From NCBI GenBank assembly GCA_013306675.1, contig JABLUY010000045.1:62001-126000 (forward strand): 64,000 bases of DNA, given 5' to 3'. A model generated the notes under the pieces. It saw only the letters and a program-made list of their open reading frames with translations. It did not search any database and was not told where the DNA came from. The position numbers and the translations under genes were made by a program. The DNA is from Thraustochytrium sp. TN22. Taxonomy: Eukaryota > Sar > Bigyra > Thraustochytrida > Thraustochytriidae. Of the stretch, positions 1-10,160 are shown in pieces. Within the stretch, counting starts at the first letter, position 1; each line of letters opens with the position of its first letter.

Positions 1-282
1 TCGCTCTGCATGGGCAACCAGGCCCGCGTGCGCCCCGAGGCCACCGTCGTCTCCACCTCCACCCGCAACTTCCCCAACCGTCTCGGCAAGGGCGCCGACG
101 TCTACCTCGCCTCGGCTGAGCTCGCCGCCATCGCCGCCATCTACGGCCGCCTCCCCACCCCGGAGGAGTACCTCGAGAAGCACGCCTTCCTCCAGAAGGA
201 CGCCAACGACACGTACCGCTACATGAACTTCAACGAGATGGAGGACTACGTCGCCAAGGCGTCCACCGCCGAGGCCAAGTAA
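1..282 (+). CDS. acnB: Aconitate hydratase B, C-terminal end (partial)
   Basis: Last 93 residues of a bacterial-type aconitase B, the TCA-cycle enzyme that interconverts citrate and isocitrate on a [4Fe-4S] cluster; the rest lies upstream of the window. The frame is open from base 1 and begins [10 protein letters not shown], the AcnB signature whose Cys (bases 7-9) is the last of the three cluster ligands (Cys772 in E. coli). It continues through [19 protein letters not shown] and LPTPEEY and ends about where E. coli AcnB (865 residues) ends. What is seen is the AcnB motif series; that the enzyme is mitochondrial is inference. Most eukaryotic aconitases belong to the AcnA/ACO family, so an AcnB points to bacterial ancestry or to a lineage that uses AcnB. 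Confidence 0.93.
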   Translation, partial: SLCMGNQARVRPEATVVSTSTRNFPNRLGKGADVYLASAELAAIAAIYGRLPTPEEYLEKHAFLQKDANDTYRYMNFNEMEDYVAKASTAEAK

Positions 283-760
283 ATATCTCCGCCTCCTACT
301 CTCCATCAACGTGCACGCAAACATTCATCACCACATAAGTTAGCGCACGCTGCGCTGCATTGTGTTGTGCTGTGCTGTGTTGCGTTCCGTCGCGTGCTGT
401 GTGTATGCAATCACTCGGCCCTTTTGTGCGATCGCAAGGCCCAGTCTAGCTAGCACAATTCCTGGCACGCGAGGTGTCTCAGTCCCGTCCCGCACTTCAT
501 TTCATTCATAAAATTTCCCCCCAAAACATTTCAACGATGCTTATTTGCATGCTTGGTGGGTGATCAACGTGAAGGTAGGTGGAAGGGAGATGTTTGATTT
601 CCTTGCGCTTTTAGCACCCAGTCAGCCAGCTATGGCTAGTGACCGTACGTCCACCTGTCTGCCCACCTGTCTGCCAAGTGAGTAGGGTTGGACTGGGTAG
701 GAGGGTACCACTCGTTCTCTTCTCCAAAGAAGTGAGGTCAAGGCCAAATAGTTATTATTT
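283..760. other. Intergenic, between convergent aconitase and G-alpha genes
   Basis: This stretch should hold the 3' UTRs of both neighbours. It is less GC-rich than most of the window. It contains tgtgctgtgctgtg-type simple sequence near 364-382 and a short direct repeat of ccacctgtctgcc near 650-676. No gene or RNA was recognised. Confidence 0.6.
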
Positions 761-1942
761 TCAGTGTAGAAACGCAGAGTCCGTCATGGTTTGCTGAAGG
801 ACACACCGCCCGAGCTCATCCATGATCTTCCGCATTAGCTCCGAGTCAGTGGCGCATGTGGAGATCACGTTGTCCATCTGCTGGAGTTTTGCCCCATTGC
901 CATCCGACGCCACGTCCGAGCGCTTACTCGCGGAGCGTTCCTTGGCTGCCAGGTGTGGAGCACGAGGGGCTCGCTTTGCAGAACCTGTGCCGAGAATAGC
1001 CCTCACCTCGCTCTTAATGAAATCCACCACGTCGCTGACATTGTTCTTGCCGTGAAAGTCCGGAAAGAAGGATTGGAAATCAAGACTCCGTAACCGGATC
1101 TCCAAGAGATCCACTTTGTTCAGAAGCACAATGACCGGGACGCGGTCAAACTCTGAAATTCGTCGCACGTCACGTAAGAGATCCAGCTGGGTCTCCAGCA
1201 CATTCGCACCGCGGCAGTCCAGACTGCTAAACTCAGCCAGGGACACCAAGTAGATGACGGCGTCAAGGTTGCTGCCGTGATCAGCCCAGCGCGCTCGGTC
1301 ATGGGCCTGGCCGCCGACATCGACACATTCTACTTGCAGCGTGACTTGCCTTCCAATGAGCGAGGTGGTCTCCATCTGAAATTCGAGTCGCTGCTGCTCG
1401 CTCGTCGACCGTCGAAGACGCAAAATATCGGCGTCCGAAGGAACGTAGTCCTCGCGCCGGATGCGGTCGATCTGGTCGAGGAAGTAGCCCGAGCTGACCG
1501 CCAGACTCCATTCTTTGAAGATCACGTCGTCGCGCGTGGGCTGTTGCACCTCTTGAAAGACAGCCTGGATGCCCGGGTCATTCCATAGGTTGTCCAAGGC
1601 GTCCCAGACTAAAATGTCGGGCGCCGGCTCGTCCATGTCGCGCACCTTGTACATGAGCAACACGGGCTTGATCTCGTCCACCAGGTCTTCGTTCTCCTCG
1701 ATCATCTCCACGCCGAATACATCCGTGGCAGCGTCTAGATCGACCAGAGTTTCCATAATGTTCTCCACGATGCAGCCTCGCGCCCACGCGCGCTCCGCAT
1801 CATCGAAGCCGCCATCGTACAGCAGCTTCATCTGCCGAAAAAAGGTGCTCTTGCCCACGTTTGCGCCGCCCAGCAGCAAGAGCTTCACGCGCTTTGGCGC
1901 CGGCGCCACCTTCGCGGGGCTTGGTGAGCACGTGTTGCCCAT
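761..1942 (-). CDS. Heterotrimeric G-protein alpha subunit
   Basis: 393-residue G-alpha, the GTP-binding switch that couples membrane receptors to effectors. The start at 1942 gives MGNTCSPS, with Gly2 for myristoylation and Cys5 for palmitoylation; the frame opens further upstream (Met at 2050), but that extension is unlike any G-alpha. Visible motifs are the P-loop GGANVGKST (residues 25-33), switch I DILRLRRST (172-180) with the transition-state Arg177 and Thr180 at the canonical spacing, DVGGQ (208-212) with the catalytic Gln, NKVDL (from 275) and TCATD (about 360). The protein is about 40 residues longer than typical, mainly in the loop before TCATD. The P-loop differs from the usual GAGESGKS, so the subfamily (Gi, Gq, Gs, G12) cannot be given by eye. 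Catalytic residues are intact. It is head-to-head with an adenylyl cyclase. Confidence 0.93.
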   Translation of the reverse strand: MGNTCSPSPAKVAPAPKRVKLLLLGGANVGKSTFFRQMKLLYDGGFDDAERAWARGCIVENIMETLVDLDAATDVFGVEMIEENEDLVDEIKPVLLMYKVRDMDEPAPDILVWDALDNLWNDPGIQAVFQEVQQPTRDDVIFKEWSLAVSSGYFLDQIDRIRREDYVPSDADILRLRRSTSEQQRLEFQMETTSLIGRQVTLQVECVDVGGQAHDRARWADHGSNLDAVIYLVSLAEFSSLDCRGANVLETQLDLLRDVRRISEFDRVPVIVLLNKVDLLEIRLRSLDFQSFFPDFHGKNNVSDVVDFIKSEVRAILGTGSAKRAPRAPHLAAKERSASKRSDVASDGNGAKLQQMDNVISTCATDSELMRKIMDELGRCVLQQTMTDSAFLH

Positions 1943-2909
1943 GCTCACCTCGCTTGTTTGCCGCCGGGGCGTACACCCCTCCGCCCCCCTCGCACGCTCA
2001 GGCCGCACTCGACCTGGTGAACGCGTGCGACTACTGCACAAGCAATGCAAGGGTATAAATGCTCACGTCGATCTCCACGGCCTCGGTCCGTGCAAACAGA
2101 GGCTTCGAAGGCGAGCGGTTGCATTCGGCATGAACGAACATAACATGCAAGCGGCCAAGGAGAGTAGCCAGCAGATAGTTGGGAAAGCCAACCCGCAACG
2201 CCCCAGTGACCTGGTCGCAGCCGCACGGGGCGCCTTCACTCGCTCTGTTCCGCATGCGCTTGCGGTGTGAGTCCGCCTCGCCTTACCGCATCAATGAGCC
2301 GTTGGGCCCCCGCTCGAAAACGTCTCGCGAGTGTACTGCTGGGTAGACCTTTTACTCGGACTTTGCTATGCGAGAACCGCGACCCAGACGCGTGGAGGCT
2401 CTGTGGCGCGTGCAATGCGTGCCCGAAGAGATCAGTTCGTAGCCGGCGTCACCTACGCGGGAGGGGGCGATTGACACGTACGCTTTCTTCGCGCTTTTCC
2501 CAGGCTGGCTCTACGTCTCTTTCACTCTCTTCCTCTTCCTGTCCCTTTCTCTTCATTGAAAGCTAAGGTTTGGGGGGGGGGGTTGGGTGTAGGCGGACAC
2601 GGTGAGAGCAGGAATGCAAGCAGCAAGCGAAAGGAAGAAATAGAGCGACCAAGATTCCGGCAGAAGCACATGGCAAGGCCACCCTGCCCGGCAGGTCGGC
2701 CAGGCCGGATACGCGCGTCGTCGCGTTGCCGCGAGGCGCGGGTGACGCGAAGCGCGGGTGGGTGGGGGAGGAGAGAGCGGAGCGCAGCGTGGCGCCGTGC
2801 GCGCTGAAGCTGAAGGAGGGGGGTGTGCGGATCAGATCAATCCACTCAGCTTGGTTTGGTTTGCTGCGCAGGTACGCCACGCCGGCGAACCGCCGGCCTG
2901 GTAGCCGAC
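1943..2909. other. Shared 5' region between G-alpha and adenylyl cyclase
   Basis: About 970 bases between two divergent genes, presumably with both promoters and 5' UTRs. It includes a run of about ten G near 2573-2583 and a T/C-rich tract near 2515-2555. The cyclase frame is open from 2823 and contains a Met there. No RNA gene or known regulatory motif was recognised. Confidence 0.5.
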
Positions 2910-5900
2910 ATGCCGAGCGAGGGCAAGGAGGTCGACTGCGACGCGAGTAGCTACCAGCACATGATTGAGGATGAGACGAAGAACGACTCCATACTCATGC
3001 AAATGGTGAGCGATGCCTCGCGCCTGTCGAGAGCCATGAGCGGTGCTTCCACCGAGGTCGATACGCATACGTGGCATACGATGCGCACATCGAGGGAGAT
3101 GCCTGATTCGCCGCACTTGCGAAGCCACCTGACGCTCTCATATCTGACGGATGAGGTGATGACGCCGCCGGAGGCGACAACGCCGCACGAGACGGTCACG
3201 CCGCACGAGACGACGACGCCGCACGAGGCGACAACACCGCACGAGACGACGACGCCGAACGAGACGACGACGCCGCGCGATGCCAGAACGTCACGCGAGG
3301 CGATGACACCGCACACTGCAGGAGGAATACATGTGCCGGGAAACGTCACATCGAAGATTCCAGCAGAAGCCAAGTCCGACGAAGACAGCACGCCAGAGCA
3401 AGAGAAGGAGACAACGCCGAACGAAGCGCTTTCAAAACCCAGCCAGAGCCTGCTGCCAGTCATGGCTGACGGCACCAAGCTGAACGAGATCCGCGAACCA
3501 GCGCCTATTGGAGCAGAAAGCAAGACGGAGCCGGCGGCAAGTGTGACAAAGCGACAGAGTCATTCTGCAACTACCGTCGAGGACTTCAACGGGAGGTCAT
3601 TCAAGATGCAGCGGTCCAACACCGAGACACTGCTTGGCGCGAGCTTCAAGCAGCGGCGTGGAGGCCAACTGGTCCTGAATGACCGCGTGCAGTCATGCGC
3701 AATTCAGTCCTTCAGGAAGAAGCCCATGTCCATGACGGGGTACTCGCCAAATGTTCATGTGGTGGGCCAGTCACGGTCGTCCGGAGTTATCGGTCCGAAT
3801 GGCCGATTCGCTGCGCTGCAAGAAGGTGAGCAGGATGATGCGGTGTATGCCACGATGCAAGAGCAAGTCAACGAATTCAGCGTCAAAGACTTCCCAAAGC
3901 TCCTGTCTTTCGTGCCGCAGCAGCTCATTCCGATACTGCAAATCGAGGCGCCGCTGGAAATGTCATGCCACTCCTCGCACGCTCTGTTGATGCTGGCCGA
4001 CATCTCGGGCTTCACAGCGCTCAGCGAGCACCTCTGTACGCGAGGTCCAGAGGGTGTGGACGAGCTGTCGGAAATTATTAGCGATTTCCTCGGGGCGCTT
4101 GTGGAAATGGTCAAGGCGTATGCCGGGGACATTGTCGCCTTCGCCGGCGACGCGCTCATCATCACCTGGCCAATTGGCGAAGAGGAAGATCGCGTGAGGC
4201 AGACTCTCCGCGTCTTCAAGTGCGGTCTTGACTTGGCCGCCCTGACACGCCCGCAGCTCACGCTCCACATCGGTATCGCGTCCGGCGAGACGCACTTCAC
4301 CACGATCGGCGGCTTCAACGACACATGGAGCTGGCTCGTCATTGGTGAAGCCATCGTGCGCATGGGCGATGCTGAGGGCCACGCTAGCAGTAAGGAGGCT
4401 GTCGCTACGCTGGAGTCCTACGAGATCGTCAAGGAATACTGCTCGGTGGACATCATTGAGGAGACACGCGCTGACTCGCCTAACGCGATCGGACGTTTCG
4501 ATCGCAAGCGCGGTCTCGTTAGGCTCCTGGACGTGCGCAAATCCGGCGTATACCCCTGGCAGGTGAACACCGTGCTTCCGCAGCGTCCTAGTGGGTACTT
4601 TGATATGGGACCGCGAAGGAGCCGCCGATTGAGCAAGAGCATTAGCGACGCCAGCTCGCTCGTCTCGTGGTCGGAGGTGAACAACCCTGGAGAGGTGGCG
4701 CAGAAGCTCCTCTCCTTCTTGCCGGAGCCGGCTCTCGGTGTGCTTCGCGCAAGCGGGAACTACGTCAACGAGTTTCGGAACCGCATCTGTGTCCTCTTCA
4801 TGATGTTGGACGGCTTCCCATTGGATATTTACGATGGTGAGGGCGATGGCTGGGCGCTGTGCAAGATGTTTAATGACATCTTGCTCGACCTGCAGCGCGT
4901 CCTCTTCAGCTACAACGGCATGATGCGCCAGTTTCTTGTTGACGACAAGGGTTGCGTCTTCATCGCCTGCTTCGGTGTGGCGGGCTTCACGCACCGCGAC
5001 GACCCGCAGCGCGCCCTTGCGTGCGGGCTCAATATGGCCAAGGCTACGGCCAACCGCGGGATTCGCAGTTTCACGGGCCTTTCGACCGGCGCAGCTTTCT
5101 GCGGCGCAGTGGGGTCCAAGGAGCGCCGCGAGTACGCCATGGTGGGCCGTGACGTCAACCTGGCGGCGCGCCTCATGAGCTTAAGCCGCACGAAGGCAAC
5201 GCAAGGAGACCGCTTCTCCATGCTTATTTGCGACGAGGCAACCTACGCGGAAACAAGGGCGGATGCACCGGCGCGCTTCATCCCTAACGAGCTCGTGCGT
5301 CTCAAGGGCTACGAGAACATGATGCAAACCTACCAGTGCGAGCAAGTCGACGAGCGTCCCACGGCGAGCCGCGTCAGCGAAGAGATCTTGCCGCAGACCG
5401 TGCTCATTGGCCGCGCGCCGCAGATGGAGGCGATGCGCGACCTCGTTGAGAAGGCCGAGGACTGCGAGCCTGTTGTCTGCATGCTAACTGGCGACCCGGG
5501 CATGGGCAAGTCGCATCTCCTCGCTCATCTCTTGGAGGACCTCGACCAGGCGGGCGTCGCCACTGTGTACCAGCCTGCTCTCAGCACCGCTCAACAGACC
5601 CCATACGCCACGTTTCGTGGCATCTTCTGGCAGCTGCTTGAGCAGAGCGTGCGGCCCTCTCTTACGGACGAAGTTTCGATTGCAGCCAGAGAATCTGCCG
5701 AGACCCTTGAGACGCGCCACAAGGAGCTCTTCTTCGGCCTCATGGAGAGCGTCGTGACACAAGACGAGAAATACACGAGCGGCAGGCACTCGTACGCAGG
5801 GGCAGGATCGCTCCCAAGCACAACCCTTTCCAACATGGCTGACGAGCCGTCCCAGGCAAGCACGTCCCATCAAAGCCCGCACGCAGCAAGTTCTGGCGGC

Positions 5901-7922
5901 GCCGGCTCGCCTGCACCGCCCCGTCGTACCAGTAAGAGCTCCAGCGCGCTTGTTGGAGGGAACGGCAAACCAGCGAACCAGCAGGTCCAGCTCAAGCGTT
6001 CCGCAACAGGAAAGCTCGGCGGCGCTACGGATGGATGGGTTCGTGGAGAAAAGACCAACAAAGACACCAGCGAGGAGTTCGCAAGCATTAGTCTCTTTCG
6101 TGTCGCAGCAGGCCGCGCTGCTCGCCGACGCAGGAGCGACGTGGGCATGCCAACGCATGGGCAGCAGCAGCAGCAGGTCCAGACCCGCCAAGACGTTGGA
6201 GATATGCATGGCTCCTTCCTTGGGCGACCCATTGGGCACTCGAGCAAGAGCCTCGATGGCATGGTTGACGAGAACCTACTGGAGGAGCTGCGGGACGCGA
6301 GGAAGCTTATGCACACGGCTTCCTTGGACCAGCCAGCTCGTCGCAGCTTCAAGGCGGCTGAGTCACGTGGGAGCTTCAACAGCAGGACCACAACCGAACA
6401 GATGCGTACAGCGCGCCGCGACAAGCGCATCGAAAACTTTGCAGCCCCGCTCCTCTCGCAGGTGCTCAATGCCGCTTGGTCGCGTGACGCGGCGCGACCA
6501 CTCGCAGGTCAAGGCAAGGGCCAATCTGTCTTGAAGAGGCAGACCTCCTTCGATCTCGTCAAGGGCGCGGCGGCCCTCAAAGAGCGCCTTCGCAAGGTCC
6601 TGCACGGTCTTCTTGCGAGGTTTGAGGGAGCCGGTCGAAAGGTGGTCATCCTCCTGGATGACGCGCTTTTCGTGGACAGCATGAGCGGCAAGGCGCTGCG
6701 AGATCTGCTGGAGGTAGCGCCCGGCAAGGTCGTACTCGTCCTCGCGAGCAAGAAGGTGGTGCGCCTGCCGGAGTGGCTGGAGGAGATCGACAAGCTGTAC
6801 ACGATTCAACCGCAGCAGCTGCCGCCGCTGTCCCGCGAAGAATGCTTGCAGCTCATGTCCGGGGTGTTGGCCCTTCGCAACTTCAAAGGCCACGCCATCG
6901 AGTTCATCCTCGACCGCTCCAAGGGCAATCCAGGGCAGTGCGAGGAGCTGGCGCGCAGTCTGGCCGAGTCCGCCGACACAGACCTGGTGGAGAATAACAC
7001 ACCCAAGCTGCTCATCGAACGCGCCACACACGCGAGGCTAGACATGCTCCCGGACTCGCACCGCGCGTTGCTGAAAACGGCAGCTGTGATTGGGGACATC
7101 TTCTCCGTGGCGTGCTTGCGCGACATCGTGCCACGGAGCATCAGTCGGAAGGGGATTGAAATCCTCCTCCGCGTCCTCGAGGATTTGGTGCGCAGCGAGT
7201 GGCTCGACGAGGCCAAGATGGGCCTCATGGAGGAGCAGACCTACGCGTTTCGCTCCCAGCTGGCACGCGAGGTATGCTACAACCTAAATCCGTCGCGCCA
7301 CCTGAAGCTGCTCCACCTCGCGGTGGCGCAATTCTACCAAAAGCGCTTCAACGACGACCTGCGCCCATACTATGCAACACTGGCTACGCACTATCGCAAG
7401 GCTCACAATGATGCGGTAGCGCTCGCCTATCTGTTGCGCGCCTTCGAGAACAACATGAGCATAGGCGCCCTGCCTGAGGCTTACATGACTCTCGAGACGG
7501 TCTGCGCGCTGCGCCTGGGTCGCGAGAAGCTCCTGCCTGCGCTCTCGTCCATGAAGGCCGTCGTGGGCGAGTATTGCGACATTTGCTTCGAGGACCACGA
7601 CAATCCGTTCGCTTCCGGCGGGGACGCCCTTTCCTTTCGCAACGCGTCACAATCCATCAACAGCACAGCGGCCTCTTATCGTAGTAGGGCGCGGTCCTCG
7701 TTTTCACGAAGCAGCCACGCGCGCTACGGTGTCACGGCGCTCATGAGCAAGATCGAGCTTGCCCGCAAAGACATCCACCTCACGCGCTACAGCGAGACAC
7801 ATATCGTAGCTTCCGACGCGGGAAGCCCGCCGGAGGATTACGCTCCAAGTGTCGCACCGCATGAGCTGCTGCGGCCGCACGACGAGCACTTGGAGCGCTC
7901 CAGAATGTGCTCCATTTCATGA
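2910..7922 (+). CDS. Soluble-type (ADCY10-like) adenylyl cyclase with ATPase module
   Basis: A 1670-residue protein with the ADCY10 layout: two class III cyclase domains, a P-loop ATPase and a long helical C-terminus. The start at 2910 (MPSEGKEVD) is preferred; an in-frame Met at 2823 is the alternative. Residues 85-130 hold a Thr/Pro/His/Glu tandem repeat (TTPHE units). Cyclase domain 1 begins LMLADISGFTAL with metal ligands Asp364 and Asp414 (FAGDAL). Domain 2 (about 620-770) carries GRDVNLAARLM, the Asn/Arg catalytic segment, but its first metal site reads MMLDGF and is divergent. Walker A is GDPGMGKS (861-868) and Walker B is VILLDDA (about 1246); a Ser/Gln-rich insert of roughly 250 residues lies between them. 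No membrane segment was seen. Mammalian soluble cyclase responds to bicarbonate and calcium, not G proteins; whether that holds here is unknown. Confidence 0.9.
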   Translation: MPSEGKEVDCDASSYQHMIEDETKNDSILMQMVSDASRLSRAMSGASTEVDTHTWHTMRTSREMPDSPHLRSHLTLSYLTDEVMTPPEATTPHETVTPHETTTPHEATTPHETTTPNETTTPRDARTSREAMTPHTAGGIHVPGNVTSKIPAEAKSDEDSTPEQEKETTPNEALSKPSQSLLPVMADGTKLNEIREPAPIGAESKTEPAASVTKRQSHSATTVEDFNGRSFKMQRSNTETLLGASFKQRRGGQLVLNDRVQSCAIQSFRKKPMSMTGYSPNVHVVGQSRSSGVIGPNGRFAALQEGEQDDAVYATMQEQVNEFSVKDFPKLLSFVPQQLIPILQIEAPLEMSCHSSHALLMLADISGFTALSEHLCTRGPEGVDELSEIISDFLGALVEMVKAYAGDIVAFAGDALIITWPIGEEEDRVRQTLRVFKCGLDLAALTRPQLTLHIGIASGETHFTTIGGFNDTWSWLVIGEAIVRMGDAEGHASSKEAVATLESYEIVKEYCSVDIIEETRADSPNAIGRFDRKRGLVRLLDVRKSGVYPWQVNTVLPQRPSGYFDMGPRRSRRLSKSISDASSLVSWSEVNNPGEVAQKLLSFLPEPALGVLRASGNYVNEFRNRICVLFMMLDGFPLDIYDGEGDGWALCKMFNDILLDLQRVLFSYNGMMRQFLVDDKGCVFIACFGVAGFTHRDDPQRALACGLNMAKATANRGIRSFTGLSTGAAFCGAVGSKERREYAMVGRDVNLAARLMSLSRTKATQGDRFSMLICDEATYAETRADAPARFIPNELVRLKGYENMMQTYQCEQVDERPTASRVSEEILPQTVLIGRAPQMEAMRDLVEKAEDCEPVVCMLTGDPGMGKSHLLAHLLEDLDQAGVATVYQPALSTAQQTPYATFRGIFWQLLEQSVRPSLTDEVSIAARESAETLETRHKELFFGLMESVVTQDEKYTSGRHSYAGAGSLPSTTLSNMADEPSQASTSHQSPHAASSGGAGSPAPPRRTSKSSSALVGGNGKPANQQVQLKRSATGKLGGATDGWVRGEKTNKDTSEEFASISLFRVAAGRAARRRRSDVGMPTHGQQQQQVQTRQDVGDMHGSFLGRPIGHSSKSLDGMVDENLLEELRDARKLMHTASLDQPARRSFKAAESRGSFNSRTTTEQMRTARRDKRIENFAAPLLSQVLNAAWSRDAARPLAGQGKGQSVLKRQTSFDLVKGAAALKERLRKVLHGLLARFEGAGRKVVILLDDALFVDSMSGKALRDLLEVAPGKVVLVLASKKVVRLPEWLEEIDKLYTIQPQQLPPLSREECLQLMSGVLALRNFKGHAIEFILDRSKGNPGQCEELARSLAESADTDLVENNTPKLLIERATHARLDMLPDSHRALLKTAAVIGDIFSVACLRDIVPRSISRKGIEILLRVLEDLVRSEWLDEAKMGLMEEQTYAFRSQLAREVCYNLNPSRHLKLLHLAVAQFYQKRFNDDLRPYYATLATHYRKAHNDAVALAYLLRAFENNMSIGALPEAYMTLETVCALRLGREKLLPALSSMKAVVGEYCDICFEDHDNPFASGGDALSFRNASQSINSTAASYRSRARSSFSRSSHARYGVTALMSKIELARKDIHLTRYSETHIVASDAGSPPEDYAPSVAPHELLRPHDEHLERSRMCSIS

Positions 7923-8045
7923 GCCGGTAATCTGAAATTTTGAGAAAGCAAGAGTATCATTTCACATGGTCAATCAATCAGTGTCCGCCCGTCACGCAGA
8001 CGGACGAGAAAAAAAACAATTCCCTTGCGGGGCCCGGAAGGGAAC

Positions 8046-10160
8046 TCACCGCCAGCTCGGCACGGGATCGTCCCCGAAATCGGGAGAGGCGGAGTCCAGG
8101 TCTTCGACCGCGGTGAAGGGGCGCGCCACACAAATCGGCCCGTTAAAGCCGTGCTTGATGCTGAAGCGAACGCGCTCGTAGCGGCCGCGCTTGTCGCTCC
8201 AGCGCCAGGATGCGCCATCGCGGTCTTTCACCCAGCGCGGAATGGAGTCGCCGCGTGAGCGCACTTGAAGCGAGGCGCGAACCGTGGATGTACGCCGCCG
8301 GGCCGGCCAGATGCTCGTGCGGTGAATAAGCGTGTCCTTGCGCTCCACATGGTTCTTTTGCTGCTCCTGCTGCCGCTGGTGCTTGGCGGCCGTCGTGGAT
8401 TCACGGCGCAGCATGTTGGCAATCGTGGGAAAGCGCACGCTAGGCAGGCTGCGGCGCCGAGTCCTGCGCTGGCCAGCGTCCTCCTCCGCCTCCGCCTGCG
8501 CATCGGCCGCCGCTGCGGCCGCCGCCTCCTTTTCTTCCTCCTCCTCGCGCTCGACGTCGTCACTGCTGACGTGGTGGCGCGATTTGCGGTGGCGGTGGCG
8601 ATGGCTGTGGTGGCGGCTGCTGCTGCTGCTGCCGCGGCGCGACCGAGGGGAAGAAACAGCGCGGTCGTCCCACTCGTGCTCCTCCGGATCATCGCCCACT
8701 TCATGGCCTCGCTCCTCCAGCTCCTCCAGCTCCTCCTCCTCTTGGAGGCGAGCAAGATCATCGCTTTGACGGGCGTGGCGGCTGCTGCGGCTGCTGCGGC
8801 TACTGCGCTGAGTGCCGCTCGAGTATGATGCAGCACGGGCACGCGTGCCGCCGCCACCGCCGCCGTCGGCCTCGTCAAAGTCGTCCTGCGAGGAAACTGC
8901 GATGGTGGAAGCGCGACGGTGGCGGCGGCGGCCGCCGTGGCGCGCAGCACGAGCCTCCTCCTCCTCGCAGGCCGCAGCGAAGGCCTCTTCGGTAAGCTTG
9001 ACACGACGTCCGCCCGCGGATGTTAAGCGGCGCGAGCGGTGGCGGTCCTTGATGGTGGCGGGGGCAGCAGCGGCCGTAGCACGCTTACTGCGCCGCGGGG
9101 ACGCGGCCGGCGAGGCCAAGAGGCTAGGCGCTTCGTCGGCGGGCGCGGACATGGAGCGATGGCGAGAGAGTCGAGAAGCGTGGGCGAAGTCCTCGGTGGA
9201 GGGCTCTTCCGCGAGTGAGGTGGCCCGTGAGGAGCGGCGCGCGCGCGACCCATTCCGGCGGGCACGAGAGAGGCGGCGGAATTCGTTCTCCATGATCTCA
9301 GCTGTGTCGGGGTCCAGGGCCTTGGCGCGGCTCGAGAAGGCAGCACCCTGGGTGTCAGAGGAGACGAGGTCGGGGTCGGCCTCCTCGGAGTCGTAGTCGG
9401 AAAGGTCGAAGCGGCCGCTGCGCGACATCTCGATGGAACCTTGCAAAAATTCATCGCGCAACTGCTCGAGCTTGAGACGCTCCTCACGCGACAGGTCGAT
9501 GCGGTACTTGTCTTCGGGCAGCCTGGCCACGATCTCCTCCAGGTCGATGTCCTCGTCGAGGGCCAGAACCGCGCCAACGAGGCGCAGCACTTCGTTGTAC
9601 AGATCCTCGCGGATCTCCCTCTTCTCGTCATCCGTAAGAGTAACTTCACACGGGAGGGCTGGGATGCGTGCATGAGAGGCAAGAATACGTGCCTGCATGA
9701 GAGACTTGGACAGGGCCTCGCGGTTCTTGTACAGGTCGATCGCCGCCGCCACGAGGCGCTCCTCGAAAGTGAGGTGGTGCAGCGGGTGGCGCTTCTTGAG
9801 CCGCAGCTCCTGGAAGGGGGCACCAAACTTCATGCAGTTGAGCGCCTCGGCGCAATTGGGGCGAGTCAGGTCGTTGTACGGGCGCATTTTGGCGTCGAAC
9901 TCCTCCGCGTCCATGTCCCAGGCGCACAGCAACGAACGCTTAACGCCGAAGCGAATCACCGTGCGCTTATTGAGCACGTCAAGCTCGCTCTTGTACGAGA
10001 AGATGAGCTCCGTCCACTCCTGGTTGTGGCGCCAGATCTCCTCGCGCTGCGTCTGGTGCTCGGCCTCGCCAGACACGCACCCATCGCATTGGCCCACTCG
10101 GTGCGTGTGGAACTCCACCGCCGCTGCCGCCATGCTGCCGGACGAGGCCAGGCCGGGCAA
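8046..10160 (-). CDS. Conserved-looking protein of unknown function, Ser/Arg/His-rich
   Basis: 704 residues that I do not recognise; a second start lies 27 bases in (MAAAAVEF). The first 240 residues look globular and mostly helical, with a Cys/His cluster near the N-terminus (HTHRVGQCDGC) and the phrases WTELIFSYKSELDVL and HHLTFEERLVAAAIDLYK. Residues 240-600 are low-complexity: charged, Ser/Arg-rich, with a His/Arg tract (SRHHSHRHRHRKSRHH), acidic runs and an alanine run, suggesting a disordered nuclear or RNA-associated region. The last 70 residues are again ordered-looking and aromatic-rich (PRWVKDRDGASWRWSDKRG). Codon use and frame length support a real gene. It is convergent with the adenylyl cyclase, only 123 bases apart. 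Confidence 0.75.
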   Translation of the reverse strand: MPGLASSGSMAAAAVEFHTHRVGQCDGCVSGEAEHQTQREEIWRHNQEWTELIFSYKSELDVLNKRTVIRFGVKRSLLCAWDMDAEEFDAKMRPYNDLTRPNCAEALNCMKFGAPFQELRLKKRHPLHHLTFEERLVAAAIDLYKNREALSKSLMQARILASHARIPALPCEVTLTDDEKREIREDLYNEVLRLVGAVLALDEDIDLEEIVARLPEDKYRIDLSREERLKLEQLRDEFLQGSIEMSRSGRFDLSDYDSEEADPDLVSSDTQGAAFSSRAKALDPDTAEIMENEFRRLSRARRNGSRARRSSRATSLAEEPSTEDFAHASRLSRHRSMSAPADEAPSLLASPAASPRRSKRATAAAAPATIKDRHRSRRLTSAGGRRVKLTEEAFAAACEEEEARAARHGGRRRHRRASTIAVSSQDDFDEADGGGGGGTRARAASYSSGTQRSSRSSRSSRHARQSDDLARLQEEEELEELEERGHEVGDDPEEHEWDDRAVSSPRSRRGSSSSSRHHSHRHRHRKSRHHVSSDDVEREEEEEKEAAAAAAADAQAEAEEDAGQRRTRRRSLPSVRFPTIANMLRRESTTAAKHQRQQEQQKNHVERKDTLIHRTSIWPARRRTSTVRASLQVRSRGDSIPRWVKDRDGASWRWSDKRGRYERVRFSIKHGFNGPICVARPFTAVEDLDSASPDFGDDPVPSWR

